DNA of 64,000 nucleotides from Plasmodium vivax (lineage: Eukaryota; Apicomplexa; Aconoidasida; Haemosporida; Plasmodiidae): assembly GCF_000002415.2 (NCBI RefSeq), contig NC_009919.1, positions 310,001-374,000 on the forward strand. Reading direction: 5' to 3'. Numbering within the stretch: the first letter of the stretch is position 1; every line of letters begins with the position of its first letter. Shown one piece after another: positions 1-11,100 of the stretch. The notes beneath the pieces were generated by a model, which was not told the DNA's origin, ran no database searches, and was given only the letters and a program-made list of their open reading frames with translations. Position numbers and translations under genes: made by a program.

Positions 1-619
1 TTTTCTTCTTAATTTTTTTTTCTTTTTTTGTTCCTTCCTCCCCCACGAAATGTGCCCAACCCAGTGTGCATAGGCACACGTGCATAGATTACCAACCTTC
101 CATTTCAACTCCTTGGGATAACTTTTGTGCCTCTTTTGTTTTTAAAAAGGTGTATTGCTTTAAAATTTGGAGAATGCCCACGCAGATAGGGGGCGGTGGA
201 AGGGGCGCCTCGCCTTGCGTCGTTCCCGCGAAACGCGGCAGCGTCTATGTCAGCTAGGCGTGATGCTACTGCTGCGCGTGATGCTACCACTGCTGCTGCC
301 ACTACTGCTGCTCTACTAATAATGCCCTTTGGAGCAACTCCCTTCCAAGCTGCAACAGCAAGCGAAACTCCCCAAACGTAGATTTCCAAACCGGCTGTTT
401 TCTTCCCCCTAAAATGCCCCCACGAAGCGCTTTCCCCTGACAGGAAATCACAACGGAAGGGAACACTGACGAGGTGCGGAAGTTCTTCCCCAGAAAAAGG
501 GGCACCCCCAAAAGACATCTTACAGCGCATTTTCACAAACCTTCTACACCTATGCACACATTTGCACGACGGCTTCCCCCCCTGCAGAACCATTTCCTCC
601 ATCTGCAACCCTTGCCCAA
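1..619. other. Intergenic / 5' flank of coiled-coil gene
   Basis: No convincing gene. The stretch begins with T-rich runs and holds a GCT/ACT-rich imperfect trinucleotide tract around 260-316. Open frames on both strands here have odd composition (Ala/Arg or Cys rich) and no family resemblance. It is presumably the upstream region of the gene starting at 620. Confidence 0.5.
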
Positions 620-1462
620 ATGAGTAAACTGGAAAACCAAATTAAACACATCGAAAGCAACATCATTTTTAAGGAAAAAAGAATTCAGGACCTGGAAAGA
701 GAAATCCAGGAACTAAAAAATTATTCAAAAAGTCTTTACGAAAAATTGATAAATCAACAAGAAGTTCTGCTGAAAAGAAAAAAACAAAATGTTCTGACAG
801 ACATCAAAATTAATAGGCTGAAAAAAGACATCATTGAAATATGTAAAGCCATCCAAAATGCAAACAAAAAAATAACTCACACCTTCGCAGAATTGAAAAA
901 AAAAAAAAAACTCATAAAGGAAAATACACAATGTATGGAAGAAATATATAATGATGTGCTTAAAAAAAATGCCATGCACAATGAACAGAATAACACCACA
1001 TTAACAATTTTAAATAATTTTTTTATAAAAAAAGAACTTCATAATAATGACTTGAAATTGCTACTTAAGGTAAAGAAGGAAAAAATTAAAATTGTAAAAA
1101 ATCAAGTTAAAGAAATGGACAAGAATATCACCGCCAAACGCTCAAACATTGCACTGCTGGACAGCAGACTCACCGCCAACCTGCATACCATCAAAGGTTG
1201 CATAGGCGAATTAACCCAGATGGGTGCCATTCAAACTATTCAAATTAATAAAAAGAACATCCCGAGGATCTGCCTAAATATAATAAATAATCTCATAGAA
1301 AAACAGGAGGGGAGAAAAGAAACCGTTTGGGATCCTCACACCGATGATGATAAGATGCAAACAGCCGATAACACAGTCGCGACGGAAAATAGGGAAGAAG
1401 AAAAATTAGAACTTCGATTAAATACGCAAGAATTTATCGAGCTGGAAAATTTCCTCTTATGA
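620..1462 (+). CDS. Coiled-coil protein, unknown function (280 aa)
   Basis: I do not recognise this protein. It opens with a natural ATG and ends at a stop, with no sign of an intron. Roughly residues 1-185 are strongly Lys/Glu/Asn rich with heptad-like spacing of Leu/Ile, as expected for a long parallel coiled coil. A short run (about 195-225) rich in Ile/Gln/Asn breaks the heptads, and the C-terminal 50 residues are acidic and end in a hydrophobic LENFLL tail. There is no signal peptide, membrane segment or catalytic motif. Such proteins in Plasmodium are often cytoskeletal, kinetochore or basal-body components, but nothing here decides between them. It converges on the U2AF-like gene about 2 kb downstream. 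An additional upstream exon cannot be excluded. Confidence 0.75.
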   Translation: MSKLENQIKHIESNIIFKEKRIQDLEREIQELKNYSKSLYEKLINQQEVLLKRKKQNVLTDIKINRLKKDIIEICKAIQNANKKITHTFAELKKKKKLIKENTQCMEEIYNDVLKKNAMHNEQNNTTLTILNNFFIKKELHNNDLKLLLKVKKEKIKIVKNQVKEMDKNITAKRSNIALLDSRLTANLHTIKGCIGELTQMGAIQTIQINKKNIPRICLNIINNLIEKQEGRKETVWDPHTDDDKMQTADNTVATENREEEKLELRLNTQEFIELENFLL

Positions 1463-3447
1463 GATAGGTATGTAAAATGCTTATCTCTCCTGCTTTACAA
1501 AAATTTGTTAGCCCTTTTAGAAGGCGTCACAAAAAAAAAAGGAGGTGGTTATTAGCACACCAACAAATGGCTCACCAGCACGATGCACTTCACCTTTGGG
1601 GAAGCATATAACAAATTGAACAGACGCGGCATTTACGCAGACAAAGATGTGCCCTCAAATGGGACGAAGCACAAGTGTCACCTTTCTCCAGTTAGCATCA
1701 TTAAAACGCCCATGAAAAAAAAATAAGGCATGCTGCCAATTACCAGAAAAGGGAACATTTTTTCTCCCCAAAATTGCGAATTCGGGTTGAATTTTTTTTG
1801 TACTCACACGGATACATTTATGAATGCACGTTTCGTCAACCTGCCCCTTTCAACATAAACTAAGCGTGTTGACAACTGATGTCTGAGTTTTCCCCCTTCC
1901 TGCTTCACCCTTGTCAGCAAGGCTGCTGCACATCAAGAGGAAACATTTTTTTTAATTTCAAAACGGAATTTTATCTCACATGGGGGTAAGGGGTTGGACA
2001 ATACTCACTCGTTCATACTCCCTTTTGGAGAAGCAAAAAACACATTTGTGTTATTTTTTTTGGTGGGAAGCCTTTCTCACTGAAGTGACCTGTCAAAAGG
2101 TATTCCCATGTGTGTTAGCTGTGTGGGCTGATCCTGCACCGTCGTATTTTCCAAACCTACTATTAGCAGCGCAGCGGCTGTGATGACAATTTTTTGCTAA
2201 CAAATCGGTTTGAGGTGAACGTTTGGGTTACCCGCTAAGCGGCCCTGTATTCCTCCCCATTTGGAGCAGCAAAATAACTGTTCGCATCCCCCTGCGTTCA
2301 TTTTACACCCGCTTAAAATGGTCACCTCTTTGGAGTACATATCTGCGTTACTCCAATGTGTTTAGTCACCCTCAACGTCAATGTTAAGGTTGCCTAAATT
2401 GATGAGTCGCATGAGCCTCAAACGGGTAAATAACAACATATAAAGGGTAATATATGGGGGTAATTTCACTACAATTAGTTTTGCAATTATGTTTTGCCAT
2501 TAAACAAATGTGAGAAAAAAAAAGGGGTAGAAAATGGGGCAAAAAATAGGGGTAAAAAATAGGGGTAAAAAATAGGGGTAAAAAATAGGGGCAAAATGGG
2601 CAAAAAGTGGGCAAAGAATGGGCAAAAAATAAGCAAAAATTGTAGCGAAAAAACAGGAAAAATATAGAATTACATGTCGAGCGAATTCCCCTAAGCGTGA
2701 TGCCATAAATTCAGTTAACTGTGGAACAATGAACTCTAAGGGAAAGTTATTGAAAAGGGATCTCTGCGAGTTGTTTGTTTTGTGCCGCCTTATACGCGCA
2801 TGCATACGTGTGTGCGAAGAATGACAACGAATTTTCGCAAAAATACAAATGTTTTGCAGCTTCAAAAACAGAAGCGACGATCAGCCAGCCGGTCTGCCAG
2901 CCCGTCAGCAAACCAGCCAACCGACCAGCCCTTTTGAATTACATATGAATGGACTCATCCCGGCGCAGTCGCCCGAAACGCCTGCTCCCAGCTGGCGCAC
3001 AGCAGCTATTTATGCAACTACTGCAATGGGTGTGACGGTTACGATGGCTACAACTGCCGCAATTGCCGCATTGGACGCACTTCCGCAACTATCGTAGCTG
3101 CCGTGTTTTTCCACTTTTGGGACTTTTTCCAGTGGGCGCACGCTCACGAGCTGCATGCGCCCCTGGTCGGTGCCTCCCCTGCCGCACTCAATACAAAAAC
3201 AATTTGTGTTGAGCCCTAGACAGGCCCAGTCCTCGTGTGCGCGCATGGGTAAAAGGCACACACACGTGCACAGATGAACACACGCGCGACGGAAACAAAA
3301 TGGTTCCCCTCGGCGCGCCCGGCCCCCGGCACTACACATATGGGAATGATGCACACAACATATATGTTTACACATGTTTATATATATTTACATATGTTTA
3401 CACATGTTTATATATGCGTGGCGCTCCCTCCCCACCCACACAAACAC
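1463..3447. other. Intergenic region between convergent genes
   Basis: About 2 kb between the stop of the coiled-coil gene (+) and the stop of the U2AF-like gene (-). It contains A/T runs, an A/G minisatellite (2524-2638), a GC-richer patch around 2870-3330, and a T/A-rich stretch near 3355-3415 with repeated ACATGTTTATATAT-like words. Open frames here look random; I see no gene. Confidence 0.55.
2524..2638. repeat. A/G-rich minisatellite, 13-bp unit
   Basis: Four near-perfect tandem copies of AAAAAATAGGGGT (2541-2592) are flanked by degenerate 10-13 bp relatives in which GGGG or GGG alternates with A runs. It lies between two convergent 3' ends. The unit is not the Plasmodium telomere repeat (GGGTTYA), so it does not suggest an internal telomere remnant. 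Confidence 0.85.
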
Positions 3448-5441
3448 CTAATGGTACGCTTTGCTCTTATTTTTACGCCAGTGGGAGTTGATTTCCTCCT
3501 TGCGCGAGTCATGCGACCTGGATCTTCTAAGTTTCTTTTTATAATAATTTTTAGGGGTCGGCGAACGAGAGTATTTTTTCTTATATTTGTTGTAATGTGA
3601 TGGTGGAGGAGGAGAAGGGGATCTATTCCCATAGGAATTTTTCACATAGTCATAATTTCTTCTACCTCTATCATCGGCATTATGATGGTAATAATCTGAA
3701 GGGGGGTTGATTTTGCTAGGTGCATTTCCACTATATCTGTAAGAACCTGTTCTATGCCTTGGGTAATCATCATAGGGAGGGTTTCTGTAGCTGCGTGTGT
3801 AGCTACCTTTATCTATGGCGTGTTCATGTAGGTAGGGATATTTGTTAAAATCACTTCTTGGCATTTTATAACTTTTGTATTTTCCATTTAGGGGGTTCTT
3901 ATATGGGGTCCATTTTTCAAACTGTATCCATACCCTTAATGCGTTTTTAACATTATTTTTGGCATCATCTTCATTTAGGTAGCATGCCCTTACTAGGAGC
4001 ATGTTGAATCTCGATTTTTCATTTTTGCATGCAAAAGTCACTAAGTGGGTTCCCTTATCTGCCCACATGTCACTTATTTCTGGAATTTCAAATTTTTCGT
4101 GATCTCTTTTTAACGTATCAAAATAGTACTTCAAAAATGTAGTCAGTTCTTTCACACCCCAATGCAGTGGTTTATATCTCCCGAAAACGCAGAGCTTTCT
4201 CCGAAGTTCTATATCGCTGCAGTTCCTTAGGTCTAGATCCCTTGGCCATTCCATTCCATTTTCTGTTTTGTTCAAAAAAAGGGGTAGGAAAAAAAAAAAA
4301 AAAAAAAAGGGAGAGAATTGCGCAGAAGATATGTTGTTTGAAGTGGGAAGAATTACTTATATCCCACGGAATAACTCATCCATTTGGAAGATTAGGAAGA
4401 CCGACGCGATTGCAACGGTAGAAACGTACAAACACGAGTAAAGAGGTTCACCGCTGCGGATGAAAATGCATGCAGAGTGCCAACGACACCCCTTTGAACA
4501 TTTAACTTGAACACTTTTTTTCCGCTGGCACGAATAATTTCCCTTTTCAGGGGCACTTTTTGAATGGCACATGAATCCTCTCTTTTTAGAATCACTCTTT
4601 TTTTCTCTTTTTTTTTTCTCTTACTTCTTGGAGGGGTCGCGGAGCGCTTTCTCATCCTGTTTATTTTTTTACCTTCATCATCGCTCGGCATTTCCTTTTC
4701 ACCGTCTACACCGTTCTTTTCACCTTTGCGTCTCCCTTCCTCAGTGCCTTCTTTCTCTCCCTGGGTGTGCTCTCCATTTGTTTTTCCCTCTCCCTTCTCG
4801 TCGTCATTATCGTCTCCCTTTCCCTCTGCACCGCTCTCTTTGTTTTCCTCTTCACCACTCTCTTTGTTTTCCTCCTTGCTGCTCTCACTGTTTGCTTCTT
4901 TTTTGCTCTCCTTTTTTACCTCCTTGTTCTTCTCTTTCTCCTTCTCCTTCTCTTTCTCCTTCCCCTTCTCCTTCCCCTTCTCCTTCCCCTTCTCCCTATC
5001 CTCCTCCTCCTTCTTGTAATACGGCTGTATGTTCAGCATGATTTTCTTCTTATCCTTAACACTCCTGAGGGTGCAGTTGGACAGGCTCTGAATTGTCTCC
5101 CTCGAAATGGAGTCGTGACAAGCCAAAATAGCGGACGGCTCGTTTTTTATCATATACACCTGCTCAATTAGCGGGAACTCGATGTTCCTGTCAATGGCTA
5201 GCTTGTAAAAATATTCCCTAAAAAACCAGGTAATGTCCAGCTTTGACCAGTCAACTGGTATGTTAGTAACAATTAGGCACAACTCTTTTTTTAGATTTTT
5301 ATCTTCAACATCCTGAATCCCAAGATTGAGTGGCCACAATACTTTTTTGTAACTGCTTCGGTAATCTTTTCTCAATGACCCATAATCCCTATCATCGTAA
5401 TGAGGTCTGCTCTCTTGCGCATCTTTTTCCAGATATTTCAT
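3448..5441 (-). CDS. U2AF-large-subunit-like splicing factor with RS tail (2 exons, 588 aa)
   Basis: Two exons on the minus strand: 5441-4490 and 4262-3448. The 227-bp intron starts GTGTCG and ends in a T-rich tract plus CAG; the joined phase is consistent and gives 588 aa. An in-frame TAA lies just upstream of the ATG. Residues 54-141 form a divergent RRM resembling RRM1 of U2AF65 (LIVTNIPVDW, then a W-FF-EYF helix). Residues about 335-430, in exon 2, have the same layout (HWGVKELTTFLKYYF), so the protein seems to carry two tandem degenerate RRMs. They are separated by a roughly 150-residue Lys/Glu/Asp linker with KEKGKEKG repeats and a basic patch. The C-terminus is Arg/Ser/Tyr rich (RSPSPPPP, SRSPTPK, RRSRSHDSRK), a typical RS domain. 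A nuclear role in 3' splice-site recognition is inferred. The family call is by motif only; another SR-type factor is possible. Confidence 0.72.
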
Positions 5442-8196
5442 TGGGGCTTAAAAAGAGCGTATATATCTAGGGGGGTGATAAGTATGTATCTTTATGTGCA
5501 GCTTGGACGGCAAGAAAGAAAAATCGTACACTGCTTTTACGTTAGGGGTATCTTTGCCTGTCAGCCGCATACGTGTACATGTTTAAGGGTAATCTTAAGG
5601 GCGCATATACATATGTATATATCTGCATATACGTGTACACGTTCTAATGTATGCCTTTATCTATTGTATGTATTTATCTATCGTATGCGTTTATCTATCG
5701 TATGCGTTTATCTATCGTATGCGTTTATCTATCGTATGCAGTCCCTAGGGAAATCATTTTTTTAACAAACGAATGGTTTCATAGTGGGGAGTGAACGTGG
5801 GGCATACGTACATTTGCTCATATAATGGCTTTCCCTTTTTTTTTTTGTTTCTCCTTTCTGGCGTAAAAGGCGCACAGGAAAAAATGTACTTATGTGAGCT
5901 CTACAAATTTTTCTTTTTTTCGCGCATAACCGTGAAGTGTAGGGGGCACGAGGAAAAAAGTGGCAAAATGGCAGTGTCAAAATGGCAGAGTGGCAGAATA
6001 GCAAAATGTGCCGAAGTGTAGCCAAAAATGGGGGAAAAAATAAATTGCCGCGCATAACCGAAGAAATGGCTACTGCTTAACCAGGTGAAGGTAAAAATGC
6101 CTCAGACGAGAGAATGGCCTTTTTCGCGCAGCGATACGCAGTGGTACGCATGTTTGTATAGCATATATGTATGTATATATATATATATATATATATGTAC
6201 ATATACACTGCGTAGGATTTTTTTTTTTTAATATGCCCCCCCTTTTAAGGGATACTGAAGAGCTGGCTCCCCCACCGCCCATACGTTGCAATTAATTGTA
6301 CGCGTTTTCTTTTTGCATTTCGCCGTGTGTTTCTCCTTCTCCTTTTTACGTCACCCGAAAGTACGCACGGCTGCATAAAGGCTACGCGGTACGCGTACCA
6401 ATGGGGGAAGGGTGCGTAGCCTCTTTTCTCCACAAAAAAATTACGTACGTGTAAACATATGCGTATAGGTAGATATGCATACATTTACGTGTTCATTTTC
6501 GCATGTGCATATTTTGAATTCTCGTTTTACCCATCACGCGCAGCCTTTTTTCCACTTTCCCAAAAATTTAATTCGCCACGCAGCCATTGCAGGAACGACA
6601 ACTGCTGAAATGGATTGCTACTACATCGTGTAAATGTGAAAAGTACTTTTAACTTTCAGGCGCAAAAAATGTCGGTACATTGGAAAGGCATAACTTCGCA
6701 TTTTTTTTTAAGCAAAATGGATTTCACCAAGTTGTGAGAGGCAACATTGGTGTTATTCTCTTTGTGTGCAGGGGAGGCATTTTGCACAGCAGCCGTACAC
6801 CCTGTCGTATGTTGCGAAGTGGCGCAGCAGCATCCAGCGTAACACACGCAGCAGTGCAGAGGAAGCATATGAAATGACCGACTGCCTTTATGAAATTCCG
6901 GCCAATGCCGCAAAATGAAAGTCCACAATTTTTGCACCTTAAAACCCGCTTGTTCACAAAGCGCCGGGGGAGCTAAACGCTGCTGTGAAAAATGAGGGGA
7001 AAAAAAACAACGCGAATGGGTTTCTTCAAAATGAAAACTGATAAGTTCGCCTTTTTAACCCCTCAGAAATTTCCACTCCTCTAAATCGGGTCAAATTTTA
7101 ATATGCACAAATTTGGACAATATTTCCAATATAAGTCTATTTTACATTTTGGTGGTGTTTTCTTTGAAGGAATACCATCATGTCGGTGTAGCAGTAGGGG
7201 TGGCTACACACAGTGGTCTTTAACACGTTGCCGTTTCATTCGCTCTCACGCGAGTTGGTTCCCACGTGAGCTCTTCTTACAAGAGAAGGGGTAACGGGGG
7301 GTGGACGCTGTACCACTTTACCCCCGTTTCCGGCATGGCATCCCGCCGCGTACCAACCAACATGTGCACACAAGTCTAAATTGTGTATCCATCTTGTCTC
7401 CATTTTGCCGCCCTTTCGCCGCCCCTTTTTCGCCACTCATTTTAGTTAAAATGAATGGCAAACAGTTGCCCCCAAAGGCGCCCCTTCTTTTTCCTCCCCC
7501 AACTGTGCAACTATGCAACTGCGAAATGGCGAATCGGCCGCTCACGTTGCCCCGCGCGTTCCCCCGACTTTTTCTAGCTCCCGCCTTAATTTTTTACCCC
7601 TCGAATCAACCCGCCCACGAAATGGAAAAACTTTCACATCGAAATTTCCCATTTTTTCTCTCCAACATGGCAAAGCGAAAAATCGTTACAACACGGCATG
7701 ACAAACGTGGCCGCGAGTGGGGAGTCCACACCTTTCGTCCTAATGACACATGCGATGCGTGGTTGTAAAGTTGTTACACGGAAAAAAAAAAAAATAATAA
7801 ATAATAAAATAAAATAATAAAAATCTCGTCAACGTGCACCATTTTTAAAGGCAAACTTTAACACTGCTGTGAATTTTTTTTTTTTTTTCCCCGTTCCCCT
7901 TCGATATGGCCGCCATACCAAAGGAGAAAAAAAATGATATTCCAAAGGGGCGATTGTTAGCAATTTCGGCGTATGACCAATGCAGCCTTTCAGGCATGTA
8001 CATATATGTCTGTTTGACGTGTGTGCCTCCAGATTAGTTCCCTCTGCTGCAGTTTTGTTCTTTATGCGATTAAGCTCCATCCGCGCTGCGATCAGTGTGT
8101 ATCCCCTCCGTGCCACCCTAACCATACGAAGAATATGCCAAAAAGGCACACCCGTATGACACGATATTTTTAACCACCAAAGTACAGAATGAGAAA
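5442..8196. other. Divergent intergenic region (2.75 kb)
   Basis: Shared upstream DNA of the U2AF-like gene (-) and the large membrane protein (+). It holds a 17-bp tandem repeat (5649-5740), a GGCAAAATGGCAG-like imperfect repeat around 5958-6010, a TA/TG microsatellite near 6170-6200, and a GC-richer stretch around 7140-7760. A 155-codon open frame at 7301-7768 has no family features and a Pro/Phe/Arg composition typical of non-coding DNA in this GC range. No gene called. Confidence 0.5.
5649..5740. repeat. 17-bp tandem repeat upstream of the U2AF-like gene
   Basis: Five tandem 17-bp units plus a partial sixth, consensus GTATGCGTTTATCTATC. The two outermost left copies carry point changes (GCC for GCG, TAT for CGT). 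It begins about 210 bp upstream of the U2AF-like ATG, so it may lie in the 5' UTR or promoter. Confidence 0.9.
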
Positions 8197-11100
8197 ATGA
8201 AAGCTCCTCCTGAAATTGATTGGTTGCCCCCAAAGGGCGGCATCGAACAGGGAAACCATCCACCCTGTTTGAAAAAAAAAAACAGCAAACTCATTTCGTA
8301 CTTAAAAAATGAATCACAAATTAATGTACTCTTATCAAAACTTAAAGAAAAGAATGGAGTGAATTTTTTTAAAAATAATCAACGTGGGAAGTTCTTCCTT
8401 AATCAGGACAAAAAAAAAGAGGTCACCCCATGTAACCACTTGTCTAATTTCTCCTACACCCAACCAAGTGAAAAAGGCATAAATGGGAACAAAGCCGAAA
8501 TACACATGCATAGGAAATACACAAGCCAACGTGACAACACCCCTATGTCGTCACCACCAGGGAAAAAAAAAAGAACAGAGAAATCTACCCTCCTGCACAG
8601 ATTAGGTACACTTACTCCTGGGGAAGAACCCCCCAAAGGGGACGCACACATTAACCGCTACTCAGGAGAAGTAAAAAAGAATGGCATCCTTTCCGTGGAA
8701 AAAAAAGCAATCACACATGAATATAAAATTTGCAAAATGAGGGCCAAAAAATATAGCACCTTGAAATACAACATGTTCGTTAAGGGACTCAAAAATGTAG
8801 ACAACGCGACAGAGGGAAGAGACACTTCTTTTCCAAGGGAGGAACCCAGCATGATCAGTAACAACCTGAAGAGTAAAAAAAGCCAACACGCAGAAAGCCC
8901 TGCAAAGTTCAACTGTGACGATTTGCTGCAAATATACGAACATAGATACCTTCGCCATATTTTTAAAAACAGCAAAAATGTACCTTCTCATGAGGGAATA
9001 AAAACGATAAGCAATGCAGCTTACGTGCAAGGTCAAAACCCCCGTATCTCAGGAGAGCACCAATTGAGCAACGGGACGAAGGACAATCACCTGAACAAGT
9101 CAGAAACAGGAATTAACCATCATCATAGTAGGAATCGTATACTAAATGGTAGTGACGGAAAATATGCAAAGAATACCGTTTTGAGGAGGAACTTAAATGA
9201 AGAAGTCACCGCTCCCGAGGATATCACACATTCTCGTGACAGTTCGTGTGATGCCAACGGGGTTGATAATGCCAATGTAATGAGTAACACCGCGGATGGT
9301 GCTGTCAGCCAGCTCGGCAGCGCCCTCGTCAAAGGTGACAATGCGACTGCGTCGACTGAGAAAAATAGGCACTTCTCTTCCAGACATATAAAAAAACCCC
9401 GTAAGAGCGACAACTTGGGGGGAGAAAAAATACCAAATGATGGTCAGTCCGACTCTAAAGAAATGGGGAACAGTTGGGGGTACAACAAAGAAAAGGAAAA
9501 TAAAAATAATCCAAACTATTCAAAACTTCGAAAACGTAGCTTTGAAGAAGCGCCACAAATTGAGCTTCCTCAAAATGGGATAAACAAAAAAATCGAAACG
9601 TTAAGTAGTGCGAACTGTGCAGGGGCAGAATCCCTAGTGGCACCCCTAACCAGAAACAAACCTGAACAGAGTGGAAACTCCTGGGGAGAAGAGGACAACC
9701 CAACATGCCTCCTACCCAGCATCATGCAGGCGAAAAAGGAAGGGGGGGAGAAAATCCCAAACGGCCCCAACGCAACGGAAAAGCTCATTAAAAATATCCT
9801 AATGAAGGAGTTAAAAAATGAAATATATTACAGCATTGTCAAAATGGAAGAGGATGAAGATGAGGAAGGTGGAGAAAGTGAAGAAGGTGAAGAAGCCGAA
9901 GAAGCCGAAGAAGCATCTCGCGAATGTAAACGTAGAAAATCACGTAAAGGGAGAACCTACAAATTGGGGAGTAACAATCGGCTTGGAACACCCAGACGCG
10001 GGAGCCACCTCTTTGCGAGCTGCCCGCCCTCCTTTAAACCTAGCTCTTCCAGCAGTGATAAACACAAAAAGACCAGCACACAAAAGATGCCTGAAATGGA
10101 GGCCGTCGATGAAAAGCCCCCCAAAAGGGAAAACAAAGTAGAAAACAAGGGTAAACAAAAAAAGGCATTAAAACAAGAAGGGAATAAAATACCACCAAGT
10201 GGTAGCAAAAAAAAAAGCGAAAATGAAGAAAAAACGGAAAATAAAAACTGTACTAACTTAAAAAAGGTAGAAATTAAAAAGGCAAAAAAACAAATCAACC
10301 TTTTGAAAGGTGGTGCATCTAATGGACATGTTCCAAATGGGGAAAAACGTCAAATTGGAGATGCCCCTAAAAGCGCAACAAATGTGAGCACCCCCAAATT
10401 GGTCATCCACAAAATCGATAGGGAAAATTCGAAGGAATACATTTCCATCAAAATTGAAAATAAACCGAGCGCAGTTAAAAATTGCACGCTGGGAAAGACC
10501 AACAAGGGGGAAAAAACCAACAAGGGGGAAAAAACCAACAAGGGGGAAAAAACCAGCAAGGGGGGAAAACCAAATAGGGAGAAACAAAAAGTACATTGTG
10601 GCAAGAGGGGACTTCCGCAAAGCTTGCCACCGGAAGGTACAAAAAAGAGCGCGGTTAAGCAAAGCACTGACGATCGGTGGGGTGGTGCCAAGAGGAGTAG
10701 CAGCACGGAGGGGGAGTCAGAGTGCAATCAAAATGGTGCGCCAACCCCGCCACCAAACGGGGCACCAAACGGTGCACCAAACTGCCAACCGAATTGCCCA
10801 CCAAGTGAGCCCAGTTCCGCACCCACGTGGACCGCCTGGCGCGCCCGCCTATTTCCCCTCTTTCTCATCCAGAAGAATCGAATCTACGCAGATAAAAACA
10901 GCAGAGCGTACGCCACCTTGACGGACCACATAAACAACATTATGTGCAAAACCTTTAAGACGCAAAAGAGACTCCTCATTTTTCACACCCTCCTCTACTC
11001 CGTGAATGTCCTAATTTTTTATGCCTTGCTACAGAGGGACTTACTGCTCAACCAGGAGAGTAGCGGCAACAAAAAAGGCACGCTGTGTATTCTCTACATC

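Noticed and set aside
2524..2638. Internal telomere-like repeat
   Set aside because: The unit AAAAAATAGGGGT contains GGGG but not the Plasmodium telomere motif GGGTTYA.
4564..5171. Long Phe/Ser/Leu-rich plus-strand frames opposite the U2AF-like gene
   Set aside because: They are the antisense of the Lys/Glu-rich linker; the composition is exactly what complementing AAG/GAG codons gives.
7301..7768. 155-codon plus-strand frame in the U2AF-like/membrane-protein intergenic region
   Set aside because: It lies in a GC-richer patch where stops are rarer, has no motif, no low-complexity style typical of neighbours, and overlapping antisense frames of similar length.
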